A DNA stretch of 64,000 nt, from positions 89,025-153,024 of the forward strand of contig CAWZYM010000177.1 of NCBI GenBank assembly GCA_963966185.1, written 5' to 3'. A program made the translations under genes and the position numbers. Shown in pieces: positions 21,153 through 33,746 of this stretch. Within the stretch, counting starts at the first letter, position 1. Every line of letters starts with the position of its first letter. The notes beneath the pieces were generated by a model. The model saw only the letters and a list, made by a program, of their open reading frames with translations. It was not told the DNA's origin and ran no database searches. This stretch comes from Rhabditoides inermis. Taxonomy: Eukaryota; Nematoda; Chromadorea; Rhabditida; Rhabditidae.

Positions 21153-23581
21153 ATGAGTTCCACGCTCGCAAATCTTGTCACGAGCACCGCAACGATTACA
21201 GGTAATTAAGTATAATCGATAATTTACAATTTCATAATTGTACTTTTGTAATATAAATATAAATACAATTGTTTCAGATGATGAGGAGATTCCGGAAGAT
21301 GTGGACCTGTTAGGAAAGTACATTCCTTTACTGGCGCTGGTTTTTGGGATCCCGCTATTCGTGATTTTAGGTATGTAACGAAATCGAATCATATAACAGA
21401 TTTGCGTCCTGCTGCCTTGATGTATCACGGAAAATCAGTGAAACTTATCGTAAACGTGGCATTCAGATATTGAATTGATTTGTCAGTTCAATACGTGTGG
21501 AATAGAACAGAAATGAAAGTATGAGTCCGATTGTTCTGAAAGCGAAGTGTAGACATAATATGTTAACGTGAAACGTAACTTCAACTGCTAACGATAAGTA
21601 TACCTCACTCAAATACACTAACACAAAATGTAAGCACTAATTAGCATGTTCCTACAACATATTAGCACAAATGATGTGATCCATTTTATGTACATAAACA
21701 TAATATAATTTGTAATATTATCGTGATTGCAGCGATCTACCTGGTGCAGTGTCGACTGCGCAGGTTTCACGCGCAGCAGAGTGAAAGACTACACAATAGA
21801 AGGTTGAGCAGAATGAGCACGTGCGTTTTTTACACATATGAATATATGCTCACAATAAGTTACACGAGGAGGTGGGGTAGATCAGAGGAAGACGGAGAGC
21901 CATCTTTTGGAAATAGCGCGCAAAAGAAGAGAGGCAGACAGTTATGGGCACCGTAATCGAACTGCAAGTGAGGTATATCGAAAACTATCGCTCTTGAGCA
22001 GGCGTGTTGTCCGAAACAAAACACGACTACTTGTCATAATACGACTTGGAAAGGGAGCAGAGGATTAGTAGTATGGAGCACGTGGGTCACGAGTAGTGCA
22101 CTAGTGTCCGAATCGAAAACCTATTCTTTGTCATCATGCTACTTAGAAAGAGCAAAGAATGAGTAGAATGATCATGCGATTGTGCTTACACAGAATAAGA
22201 AATCACGAACACACAGTATTTCTGTCAAACAACCCGTCAGACCCAAAGAGAGAAAGTGAAGATCACGACAGAGACAAGGGAGGGAGGAACATATTCGACA
22301 TCGGCAACGAGCTCAGCGTAGAAAGCGATTCATTACGGAGTTGTGAACGGCTTGCATATCTGAGGCATGGAATGGATGAGTTGCCTTTGCGCCTTTGCCT
22401 CTTGAAATTAGTGTGCGAAACAGTCACAAAATAAATAAATAAAGTTTATGAGCTTCAGTCATATCGAAACGCAGAATTCGGTCGTGTTTAGAAGACAGTT
22501 GAGAGAGCTGACCGCTACTAGAATCTCGAAAGAACGAGGCGGGTACATTGGAATATTGGAATGTTGGATGATGACAGGCTCAGTTCCCTTCTCTCATCAC
22601 TCTCTCAGGACGCGCGCCTTCCTCCGGTTAACTTCTGATATCTTCGATTTTCGAGTAGACTCAAGTAGACTGACAGCGCCTTCAGGACTCGCGCTCTCGA
22701 CGCCGCCTCCACACACTCCGACGACAGCGGCGACATTCCGGTCACAGGCGCCTGTCAGGTGGGATATTACTATGTTACTATGTCACAATTTACGGCACTG
22801 TTCTGTTGTTAGTATTGCGTTTATATCAGTATTCACAGTCGTCCATCGAAAATGAGACAGAAATTTTGACGACAGTGAGACTTTCGACACTACGTTTCAC
22901 ATAAAAAGCTTTTGTAGTTAGGTCATGGTGGAAAAGTTGATTTCGTCGAACAAGCAATACGATTTCTAACACAAAAAACATTCCGTAACAATTTGAGATG
23001 AAAAAGTGTGTTTCTTATTGTTACTTACCACATTTAATCTTACTAGTGCACGATTTCAGTCATCTCACTCAATGTCTGCCAACTGATAGAAAATTATAAC
23101 GAATCTTTAAATGTACGTTTCACACTGCGAACTTAGTTAGATTCATGATGAACGAGATAATTTTCTCTTGCGTCTTGCAACTAAAAGTTTCACTATGAAC
23201 ATTTAGGATAAACATTTAAAATTGAAGTAACTTGAATCAGAAATTAGGAAATCAGAAAAAAAAGTTTCTCTCTCATATGCCAAAGTGTTCGAAAACAGGT
23301 TGAAAATATTGACACAATTGAGAAGTAGACTCTCCCAAAACTCGAAATTCCTCATTGTAATTTCACCAATTGTAATTTCAACGATCAAAATACAAAAGAC
23401 GAAATTTTGCAGTAGTTTTCCATTAAATTGTATGATCTCAGATGTTGTGTTGCAGTGGTCGAAGCGTCGCTCGTCGCTCTCGTTCGACGCTCTTCGAGTG
23501 CACGAGCAGCGGAGGAGGGAGAGGGAAAGGGAGAGGGAGGAGAGGCGGGAGAGCGTCATATTGAGCGTGCACAAGATGTAG
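21153..23581 (+). CDS. Small single-pass membrane protein, unknown family
   Basis: Exons 21153-21201, 21278-21370, 21733-21820, 22686-22758 and 23456-23581 join in phase to 142 codons plus stop. Order: a short Ser/Thr-rich N-terminus without a classical signal peptide (MSSTLANLVTSTATIT), an acidic stretch (DDEEIPEDVD), one membrane span at about residues 31-53 (YIPLLALVFGIPLFVILAIY), and a basic cytoplasmic tail (CRLRRFH). A Ser/Asp segment (THSDDSGDIPVTG) follows, then a highly charged Arg/Glu-rich C-terminus ending SVHKM. The acidic-out, basic-in charge pattern suggests type III orientation (N-terminus outside). Exon 4 was chosen because it alone fits phase 2 in and phase 0 out. AATAAA at 23797 suits the 3' end. 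Exon 3 could be read on into a dispersed repeat (21846-22000), giving a shorter alternative C-terminus. No homologue is recognised. Confidence 0.6.
21846..22000 (+). repeat. 150-bp dispersed repeat, copy 3
   Basis: Lies 25 bases downstream of the exon 3 donor (21821) of the membrane-protein gene. If that donor is skipped the frame stays open into the repeat and stops at about 21956. Confidence 0.7.
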
Positions 23582-23796
23582 AAGACAGCTCTCTGGCTAT
23601 TCATGTGTACTCCTCCAGCATCATCTAGCAGCGTGTCTGACTGTTCTCCGAATTTTTTCTGAGACTTCTGCGAATCTGGTTATCCTTGAATCATTGTTCT
23701 CACTTGCATTTTCGACAAATTTCCAGATAGAGAAAAAAGAGACCGTCACTGTCTACCAAGCATGACTGTTCTCGCTTATGACAACATACCTTGTGG

Positions 23797-23802
23797 AATA
23801 AA
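23797..23802 (+). terminator. Polyadenylation signal of the membrane-protein gene
   Basis: AATAAA lies 216 bases after the stop codon at 23579-23581. It is the first canonical signal on the strand. Confidence 0.45.
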
Positions 23803-23849
23803 GCGAATTTCACAAGACAAAAACCAACAAATCAACCCAAAGCAACTGT

Positions 23850-24392
23850 TCGAAACACTCTCATTGCATATTGCTTCTTGCTTTATAATTTGCCATGTAC
23901 ATATGTATTTTTGTGTAGTGGAGTGATGTGGTATTCTCTCTCTTCTCTCTTTTCTGTGTTTCGAGTTTCTATGCTCTCGCGTGAGTGCAATAAAGTTGGT
24001 GCGCGCATACAACATGGACCCTCGAGAAACTCTCTCCCCCTCCCTTTCCCCCAGCTCTCATAAAGATGCCTAGTCCACCACTTCTGTACAATGGGCTTTC
24101 ATGTGCACCTTGGATTCGGCCCTCTCGCCGCCTAAACCCTCTTCCACGTCCCGCTCTCTCACGCCCTTCCGCTTCTCTGCCCCTCCCCTCCTTGCTCGCT
24201 CTCTCACCTCTCGCGCTTCTCTGGCGTCTCTCGTCGCCGCACGCTCTCTGCGCACCGGACGTCTTTGTACCGCCTGAGGGGCGGCGGCGGGCGCTTTGTG
24301 AACGGCAAATTACCGTGAATTGCTCTCTCGCAGCGTGCGGCCTGTCTGCGCTCTCTCCATTCGCGCACTTTCTCCGGGGCTTCTGCAAATCC

Positions 24393-24436
<44 letters not shown>

Positions 24437-24558
24437 TGAGAATGGTAAGCGGCACTTGGCAATTCATTCGAGGATTCGACCATGCTTCAAAGGGAGAGAG
24501 AGTGCGGGAGGCTATTGCACAGAGTGAACTCAACCATACTTTAGAGATAGGAGAAGAC

Positions 24559-24597
<39 letters not shown>

Positions 24598-26107
24598 AGA
24601 AGAGAAGAGAGAGGACAGATTGTCTCTCTCTGTGTTCGGGGGGGGGGCTCTGAATGGAATATGGTAGTCATGGCAGACTGTCTATTCATGAATACCATGT
24701 CAACCGGGAGAGAACGGGGGGGGGGAGATGGAAGGCATCTGTCCGCCTCCGCCTAATGGTAGTCTATGCTAATGCACGCGAAAATGTATATGTTCGCGGA
24801 TATACTAACAGTCAGAAACCTACTACCTGCATAGATTTGGTACTGACATTGCTTTGAGTTGTTAAGTGTGGTACCAATCTGCATAAATGGTGATGCGTGA
24901 AGCTTGCTGCACGCTGAATATGAACAGTTACGAAATACAACAGAAAAAAGGGATCGTGAAAGTTTTTATGTAACTTAAACTCGTTCAAACGATGTGGAAC
25001 CTTGATTACAGAAGTGCATTGTCCCTCACATTTATCAACTGCTTGAGACGTAGGCGACATAACAATTTCGAAATTTTACGCAACAAATGTCCACAGGAAC
25101 GTCGAAGCAGCTATGCGAAGCTAACCCGAGCCACAGCCTGTTCACTTCTCATCATTTCAGGTACTCTCTCACTGTCACCAGTTCCGGCGGAGCACAGCCG
25201 ATCTGCCATCCAGAAACAGGAGCCCTATCACTCCTATCAGTCGGAGCTATACGAGCAGGAATGTGTCACCCAGCAATGCTGACCGGATAGTTGCTGAACC
25301 AGCGGAAGAAGACAGAGCTCGGAAACTTGCCCGCGCTGCTGTAGATGTGATGTAAAGGTGCGGTCAGTCTCTTCGGAATCGATTCCGAAGTGTTTCGAAG
25401 GGATCGCAAGGCATTCCGAAGTGTTCGGGAGTGTTCGGGAGTATTCCGAAGGCAATTCGGGAGTGTTCTGAGGGCGATTCGCAAGGCAATTCCGAAATGT
25501 TTCGCAGGCATTCGGGGGGTGTTTCGAAGAGACTGACCGCAACTTTATGTGTGGTTGTGGTATAATCGGCAGTAATGAATATACTGTAGATTTCTCCTCG
25601 GCGAGCTTGTTTCCTTGGTGTTTTGCGGATGGTGTTTGTGTGTACTATACGTTTATGTACTACCGGATAAGTAAAATTATGGAAATAGTCGGGCGTGTAC
25701 AAGACATCAAATCGGTGAATCACGGTCCTGAAAGGGACGGACATCCATTTGCCTGGCTCTCTCTCTCTCTCTCTCTCTCCCACCAAGTGCACTTCTGTAG
25801 TGCTGTAGCCGTGTCGGGGACGCTGTAGTAAACACATCCCTCATCCACTCCCTCTGTCTCTCTCTCTCTCTTCCTCGAATCCTCGCACTATCCCACACAC
25901 AGTCCTCCCTTACACTGTCCTCTGTGCCCCCAGGCATCACCCTCTGGGCCCTCTAGATTTCGCGTGGACTCTCGCTTGTGCTGTATACTGGCTACTTCTA
26001 TATCACACACACACACATCTGTTTCGCCCCTCTCTCTCCTCTACTCTTTTTCGAACTATCCCGAATGCCAGAGCAGCAGTCGGGACCGTTCGATTTTATG
26101 CGATCCC

Positions 26108-26148
<41 letters not shown>

Positions 26149-26470
26149 CTATGCTGTAACCGTGACACATGTGCGGTCTCTCACTCAACACTCTCGTTTC
26201 ACAACAAGCCCCATGATACTGTAGTACCGTACCGCCCGTACAGTACTACAGTGTTACCGTAACGATCACTGGTGGTCGGTGGGCGGTAGTCTGTCCGATG
26301 TCTCTCTCTCTCTCCATCGCGCGCGGCTGCTGCTCGCTGGAACGAGGGGGCGGGGCTAGTACCAGAGTGGGCTCCCCTCGCCGCCGCCACTGTAAAGCCC
26401 CCTCCGGCAGTCCCCCCCCCCTCCCGCCAGCCGCCTTCTCTCCCTCTATTCCCTGGTCACATCTGAATCT
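23850..26470. other. Intergenic / 5' region of the zinc-finger gene
   Basis: Contains GA tracts (24395-24427, 24565-24600), CT tracts (25757-25780, 26112-26144) and the MITE 25355-25545. An open frame at 24992-25282 (+) ends with IQKQEPYHSYQSELYEQ. It contains acceptor-like CACAG at about 25093-25097 and might be a last exon, but no upstream partner was found. No other support for genes. Confidence 0.4.
25355..25545. mobile_element. 191-bp MITE with TA duplication
   Basis: Inverted ends AAGGTGCGGTCAGTCTCTTC and GAAGAGACTGACCGCAACTT, flanked by TA (25353-25354, 25546-25547). The interior consists of degenerate TTCGGGAGTGT / ATTCCGAAG repeats. Related ends occur at about 40545-40616, 53615-53775 and 7300-7320 / 16725-16745. 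Confidence 0.7.
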
Positions 26471-26474
26471 CAGC

Positions 26475-27008
26475 ATGGTTGACATCGCGTCGCTTGCCGA
26501 GAACGTCGGTCTGGGCGATTTCGAGCCGACCAACTGCGGACAGTGCAACAAACCGTTCGCCAACTCCAAGCTGTTGGCACAGCACATGCAAGTGTTTCAC
26601 TCGGAGAAGGTGGGTCATTCCGATTTCATTGCTGATCGTCACGTCGTTGATATCTTACTCATGTCTCGTGAAACGTCGGGAATGTGTTTACCTGGCGGCG
26701 CACCTGTCGCGTTGACCTTACACTGTTCCCGGCTGTCAGTGCGTCAGTGTGGGGTCGCCTCGGGTCACAGTCTTCCCCCCCCACACTCCTCTCATCTCCT
26801 TCCGAACAGCTGCTTTACAATAGAGAGAGGGATTGAGGCGGCTAGTGAGAGGCGTACAGATGTGAGCGACGCGAGTCTTGTGTAAACTGTAAGACTCCGG
26901 AAACGTAGTAAACCAATTCGTGGTCGCGCTGACTTTTGCGGAATTTGGTCTCGCCCGTTCGCATAATTGACGAGCGGTTAGTGCAGTGTTGCTGGTGCAT
27001 AGAATAGG

Positions 27009-27046
<38 letters not shown>

Positions 27047-27229
27047 CTCCTCTCTCCTCTCTCTCACTCCATGCTTCTGTCGTGTGCCGTGCTTTCTCTT
27101 TCCGTAGCTTCTTCTCTCCCTCTCTCTACTCTACTGCGCACTATCGATCCTGGAAGAGTAGTTGGGAAGAGAGGAGGTAGGGTGAATACCGGAGAGACCA
27201 TTCTACCAGTGGCCTGGCCACAGAAGCCT

Positions 27230-27276
<47 letters not shown>

Positions 27277-29056
27277 ACTGGAATCGATTCCCATCCGATG
27301 CCCGAAGGGCAAATACGGTCCACTGCCCTCACCCTTCTTTCTCTCTCTCCTCTGCTGCATGAACGAAATTTGAGCGAGTGGGGGGCGGGTGTCCCTCCCT
27401 CCCTCTCTATATGGCATGAGAGAGTGCGCGAGAGGCGGAGAGCCGGCAGAGAGGCAGAAAGCACCGAGGCTTCAGTCCATACAGGCTAATTGCTAATTTC
27501 GCGAGACGTGGCGCTGGCATGGTACGTCTCCCGACCATCTGTCAGGATACTCCACAGCCGAGAGAGTGTGGGATAATGAGAGGGTGGCAGGGACGCGAGA
27601 GTGACAGTCTCCGGAAGCGCCAGCTGGGTGCACTCGAGAGTCAAGAAGTCTCGCTACCCCCAGCGTTTTTCGTCGTCGCACCCCTTCCCGAAATGTCACG
27701 CTCTTTCTCGTCTGCGGCAGCGCTGCTGTCGTGTGGGAATTTCGAATGTGTCACCTCACTGCAACAGTCACAGCCGCGCTCTCGCTCCCAAATCGTCAAC
27801 CACCATAACACTGTCTTGAAATGTTGTGAGAGCACCTACTGTAACAGTGAAATGTCAGGACAAAACGGAAGGGGTGACCATGGGAAACAGTTCACAGTAC
27901 AGTGAAGTACAGTACAGTACAGTACAATAAATACAGTACATTTTACCTATCTTCAGGCGTTCGTCTGTGAGATTTGCGGGAAGGCGTTTCGATTCCGATC
28001 GAACTTGGCAGAGCACCGATCCGTTCACACCGCCCTCAAGCCGTTCGTATGCCGATTCTGCGGGAAGTCTTCTCGACTGAAGGGTGAGTACTGTACTTTG
28101 GTTAGGTACTGTAGATTTACGGTTTGACTCTGTGGTCTTTGCGCAGAGAGGGGTTTCTCGATACATCCCCTGCTCTTCTCGATCCTATTGTAGGCTCTGC
28201 AGGGGCAGATAATCCTCAACCACAGGCAGATTGCACTGTATTATATCCTGTACGCAGATTCCCTCTTCGGTTTATAATCTGTTGCCAGGGGTACGGTTTC
28301 ATTAATGCGACGGTTCGTAGTGTTTCATAGTGACCATATCGCGCGCGCGGAGCGTCTTCCGGATTAGTGATTATATGTGTGTGTGCTTCCCCCCCCCCCT
28401 TTTCCTGTGCCCTCGGGGGGTAAGCAGGGGGTCTAATAGCGGCCAGCTGCCTCCTCCTCTGACACCGGATACCATTCCCATTACAGTCGATCAATCAGCA
28501 CACACAGTCGAGAAAGGGAGACAGGGTGGTAATTACGCATGGAGGGTTTCGTTCGCACCAACCCCCCCCCCCCGGGGCGCGTGTTTTCGAGATTGCCGGC
28601 AGGATATGTACCGTACCCTAGATACCGGCGCGCGAGCGTCGGCGAGAGAGTGCGGCGATTCGAGAGGCGCGGACAAAGTCGCGCATAATATCTGGAAACA
28701 GTGCGCAGCGCATTCACAGCGGGAGGTGCAAACGGTCTCCAGATCAGAAGCGATGATAGCGGGGACTTGAATCCTGGGCGAAAATTCATCCTGGATATGC
28801 AGTGATCACTAATTTACTGTTTCCAGGCAACCTGACGAAGCACATCCTGAAACATCACAAGGCCGAGTCTGAAGGCATGATAGGCAAGGATGACATCATC
28901 GTACAGAAGGTGAGAGGGGCGATCAGCTGATCGGAACAGCTGACTGAATTTCCCCCGCGCCAGCAGTCACTCAGCATAAAGTGCTCGTAGAGAACTCACG
29001 AGCTGAAAAAAGATGATGGTATGCTCTCTCTGGATGGGTGGGAGAGATAGCGAGAG

Positions 29057-29109
<53 letters not shown>

Positions 29110-29581
29110 GAGAGTGAGGGGGGAGGAGGCGAAAGTGCAGTGCGGCCGTCGTCGCCATCTAGAGCGAATATATTTGAATACGTTCCACGCTCTCTTATTC
29201 TCTCTCTCTCTCCCTCTTTCTCTCTCTCTCTCTCCCTCTTTCTCTCTCTCCCTCTCTCTCCCCCTCTCTCTCTCTCTCTCCCTCTCTCTCTCTCCTCTCC
29301 CTGCAGGCGACGTGAAAGTGTGGGTCCAGCGACTCCAAAGTACTCACAGACGCAGGGGCGCATATAGAAAACGTATGGGAATGTGGCTGAAGAAGAGAAG
29401 GAGACTTTATAAACAGTATACACTGGCATAATCCCCCCGTAGAAGGACCGTTTACATTTGTTCCTTTCAGGACAGCTCGACAGCGGAGCTCATCGGGAAG
29501 ATGGTGTTGAAGGGGAAGCAGGAGGCAAACCCCGTGCCCAGCATGTTGCCTAAGGACGAGATCAACGACTATCCGGAGAGG

Positions 29582-29624
<43 letters not shown>

Positions 29625-31623
29625 ACAAAGTACTGACGTGTACATGTCCTTCCAATTCGCCACCGTATCCCTTCCCATTCTTTTTGTACTCGTCTGTCCA
29701 TACCAGACTCCCCTCCCTTCTCCCCATAATCCCCCCTTGCTACTGGCTCGTAACTCCGCTTCCGGCCCTCAATCGCTCATGTACCATAGAAAGGCTTACG
29801 CTGTTTACCCCCCCCCCCCCCCAACCAATGTGTTCCTTTCAAAAAACAACCGAAACTGTAAAGCACACTCGTTCTGCACAACGGGGTTAAAATGACACTA
29901 CGTTTGCAGGTTCCTGATGTCGTTCGGATTGGATGCCGGCTCGCTCGATCTCTCCGCTATGGACAAGTCTTCGGAGAGTCCCGAGAACGGTAAGGGTTAC
30001 TGTACTGCAAATACAGTACTCTCTCGAATCAGTAAGCGTGCTCTAATGGCTAGCGTTTGCGCGTGTGAGTGCGCGCGCTGATTGCCGGAAGTCAGCGGGC
30101 GGGCGGGCGCGGCCTGTAACCGTGCTCGTAATTGCCCTCGGGCGGTCCGGCCGCTTCCGGCCAGTCGCCCCCTTCCATTCATGCGCCCCAGCAGCCTGTC
30201 TACCGTAATCGATTGGCAAGAAGAAGACGCGACGTTGTCGTGCCGCCAAATTGAATTGACGGCCGACCGCGAGAGATGTGCGAGGAACACTTGGCGAGGC
30301 GAGAGAGAGAGAGAAGAGCGCGGCGCCTGTAGTATACATAAGCCACTAAGCCCGCGGGGCTTCTGCCACCGCGCGCGTCTGTCCAAACTAGGCCCTGATT
30401 CATAGACATCGAGGGGCACTTTCCGCTCGACTGGCCTCCCCGTCGGGAGTGTATCGACAATCTGTCAATGGCAATGGTATCGTAGAGGCGAGGCGAGCGA
30501 GAGGGAGAGAGGGAGAGATATGTAACCCCCGTACCATGCCCCCCGGGGGATTCTGGCGGAGAGAGAGAGAGAATAGGGATACAGATTCGGGAGGCGAGAT
30601 AGCGAGGCGCGGTCTGGTATAAACAGCCTCGACACAATGGGAGAGAAACGGGGGTCGACAAGCGTATAGTTCCATAAGGAATGGAGAGTGTGTTAAACGG
30701 TTAGGGTGCCGGTAGTTTGAACTGCTATCCATCACTTTCAGGCTCCTATTCGATCAGCGAGAACATGTCCACATCGCCCGTGCCCCACCACACCACCACG
30801 GTACCGTACACCTTGTGAATCATCATGATGACTCACTCGTTGCAGGTCGGAGGCGAGACGTCTCTCCAAGCTCTATTGGCCACGGTCGCCACCCCTCCTC
30901 CCACCTCTACCCCCGCGACCACTGCTTCCGCCTCCCCTGCTCCTTCTATCCAATCCAGCAACGCCGGCAAGACGCAGTGCCCGCAGTGCGGCAAGCACTT
31001 CCGGAAAAGTGAGTGCGCAACCGTGCTGTGATTGTGTGCGGGTGGTGGGGTCATGTGGTCTTGTCCACTGTGCGCTATCGATTTTGGCGGTACGCGAGCG
31101 CGCTCTGCCGCCTTTCTCTTTCTGCTGCTGCATGTTTCGGGAGGGGAGTATGGCCCAGCGAGAGAGAGAGAGCACCTTAGCTCACCGGGCTCAACTCAGC
31201 ATGTGCAGTGGCGCGTGAGCAAAAGCGAGAACAGTTTCCAATATACCGCTGTCGCTTGAATGCCGGCTATTGTCGAGCGGGGATACAATATTGGATAGAT
31301 CCACGTAACGGTTTCCGGGCGGTTTCGAAACTCGCTTCGCAAAGTGCAACCGGGGGGATGTTTTGAAACTACGCACGCAGAAGTGACAGCCGTCTCTGTC
31401 GGTTGTTTACCTGGTATCGCATATATACTGTAGCTGTGCCCCCGACTGACAGCTGGCTGGTACAGATGTCGTATGTCGCATGTAATCCCCCACAGCCACC
31501 ATGCGCACATTTGTCGCCGGTCATTGGCTATGCAAATTTCACGCTCCGGTCCGGTCTCGACAATGTAGCACGCAGCAGCGAGCATCCTCAATAGACCCGT
31601 AATTATTGAGTGAGTGGTGGTAG

Positions 31624-31680
<57 letters not shown>

Positions 31681-33218
31681 ACATCTCTAACCCCCTCATT
31701 GCTCCATCTGTACACCAGGCAATCTCACAATCTGGTATCCACACAAATCCTTGAGGTCACCTCCACACAGGCTTCTCTCACGGTAATGCGACACCGAAAA
31801 CGATACGCCGCCGCCTTCGCGCTCTAATGAGAATACCGTGATCCACTTACCGTACCCTCAAGGCTTTCCGGTAATCATCTGATCGCATCTTCGCCCCCTC
31901 TCGGGTAAAGCACGGTCAGCTGTTCCGCACTCTCTCGCCGCCCTCGCCGCTCTCTCACTTTGCCGCGCTGTCTCGCTAATCGTGGACGACGGAGGCACAG
32001 TGGGGATCTCGGGCGGTAAATCGAATACGTCGCGTCTTCTTCCCCCCTCAGGCTCTCTCTCACCCTCTCTCTCTCTCTCTCTCTCCGGACCGCAGAGGAC
32101 GGCGAGAGAGCGCGTACCAGCGGGAGCGCGCAGACCGCCGGCCGCAGCGAATATGCAAATTAGGCTTTCCGGAGTGGAGAGAAGGAGAGAGAGAGGGACG
32201 TGTATGCTTGAAACATGTCCGCGTTCCCGCTAGTCCCCCGGGGGGCGCGTCTCACTGTCACGGCGGCGTTGATTGATCGGACAGTTGCTCACTCTCTCAC
32301 TCACTCGCCCCCCTCTCATCCCGCGCTTCTTTACGCGAGCGACTATTACAGCCGCGGGTAGCCGACTGTGTGAAATCGTATACGCCAGAGGGTAGAGGAG
32401 GGAGAGAGAGTTGTCGAAGGAATTCGAATGCGCACCCTCGAGTGTCTACCGGAAAGGCGCGTTCCCACAGGATGTATGCTTTGCGGGGCCACAGCCTGCC
32501 ACAAACGCGCGTGTACATGCGATCACCAAGACATTGGATACTGCCTGCGGGAGAACCATTTCCATTTGTGCCAACGACCGTGTGCGGCCCTGGACAAACA
32601 TGGGGGCGCGCGCGCGCGCGAAATTGAACACCCCGCATGTTGCACGAATTGGAATGGAAGCTACAGTAACCTACAGTAACCCTTCCTGTTTCAGGCAGCG
32701 CGCTCCAGGTGCATCTCACGCTCAACCACGGCTTCCCCCCTCCGGGAAGCGCGTCGTCCGAGCACTCCGGCGATGGAGAGACCGAGAGCGTCAAGGTACT
32801 GTAGTTTGAAAAAAACGATACTGTAGTCTTTGTTTGTTATCGCTATGATTAGTTCTCAAGTAGGAAGTACCGTACCCCTAGAATCACTAGATTACTGTAA
32901 TACCGTATCCCTTTGCAGGAGGTTCGCGAGGAGGTGGGCGCTATTCGGCAGAGTGTCGACGCCCTCAGGGAAACTAGCGCGGCGCGGAGCAGCGACAAGG
33001 TCGAGCAGGTGAGTACTGTACCTACAGTAACCACAGTACCATCCAACTACAGTATTCCCTACAGTATCTTACCGTACCCCATTCAGGCGATCTCGGCGCT
33101 GGACTCGCGCGTGGCTCGCTTGGAGCAGCAGATCGAGATGGCGCTGAACAGTATCTACACGCTGGTGCAGCTGCAGAACGGCGGGGGCAGGAAGGACGAG
33201 GTCAAGATGAACAGCTAG
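26475..33218 (+). CDS. C2H2 zinc-finger protein with C-terminal coiled coil
   Basis: Ten exons: 26475-26609, 27957-28083, 28827-28909, 29471-29580, 29910-29989, 30742-30800, 30846-31008, 32695-32795, 32919-33008, 33087-33218. They sum to 1080 nt (359 residues) with every phase matching. Four C2H2 fingers: C21/C24/H37/H42; C49/C52/H65/H69; C77/C80/H93/H97 (each of exons 2-3, linker T-A-L-K-P, close to the TGEKP type); and an isolated C243/C246/H259/H264. Finger 4 is split by intron 7. Between them lies a Ser/Thr/Pro-rich linker. Residues about 287-349 hold heptad-like sequence (VRLEQ type, [16 protein letters not shown]), predicting oligomerisation. It is probably a nuclear DNA-binding transcription regulator; I cannot name the orthologue. 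Start: [11 protein letters not shown] is the first Met giving a non-repetitive N-terminus; an in-frame upstream ATG at 26298 would add a CT-repeat-derived leader. Poly(A) signal at 33639. Confidence 0.85.
29045..29304. repeat. Complementary GA and CT tracts in one intron
   Basis: In intron 3 of the zinc-finger gene (28910-29470), (GA)n at about 29049-29109 is followed by CT-rich sequence at 29194-29304 on the same strand. They could pair as a long stem within the pre-mRNA. Confidence 0.8.
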
Positions 33219-33611
33219 ACTGTCCTGGACGTCTTCGGGATGCTCCCCATTGTTGAGTAGGTTAGCCGCCACTCACTCGTGTGTGCCATTTGTCTATCAC
33301 TATTCTAGTCACAGCCCTTGCAGCCAAGTAGAGTAGCTATCGTGTGTACCATATTTCTTCTTCCCTTTTTTTGCCGCGATCTCGAGGCGTTTACTTGCCG
33401 CGAGAGAGATACATTGTCTTCCACCAACCACTCTTCTTCCAATAATAATGTGTGCGTGTGTGTGTGTTTTACCCTATACTTCTTCCAAAGATATGATACA
33501 CTCAATACACTCAAGTCCGAACCGACCCCGCAATTGTCAATAATTTGTGTTCTTCCATGATGTGTTTTACTCAAACCCCGCATAGATGACGATTGTTTTC
33601 CTCTTCGTTGA

Positions 33612-33617
33612 TTTATT
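33612..33617 (-). terminator. Polyadenylation signal of the phosphatase gene (minus strand)
   Basis: TTTATT on + is AATAAA on minus, 130 bases past the phosphatase stop codon (33747-33749). It lies inside the 3' UTR of the convergent zinc-finger gene. Confidence 0.5.
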
Positions 33618-33638
33618 AATAATATTATGATAATATAC

Positions 33639-33644
33639 AATAAA
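33639..33644 (+). terminator. Polyadenylation signal of the zinc-finger gene
   Basis: AATAAA lies 421 bases after the zinc-finger stop and 103 bases before the end of the convergent phosphatase coding region. The two 3' UTRs would overlap by a few dozen bases. Confidence 0.55.
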
Positions 33645-33746
33645 CTTGTAACAACAACGCGCGTGGTGAAATCGTTTCTGTGTGAACCCTGGAATCGCGG
33701 GGGAAGGGGAAGCTCGTAGGAGGGGGCGGGCTTGCGGGGGCGTGGT

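Noticed and set aside
24992..25282. 96-codon plus-strand ORF, briefly considered as a GPCR tail (RRSSYAKLTRATACSLLIIS)
   Set aside because: A single short hydrophobic stretch, no neighbouring exons, alternative frames open. Not enough to call a gene.
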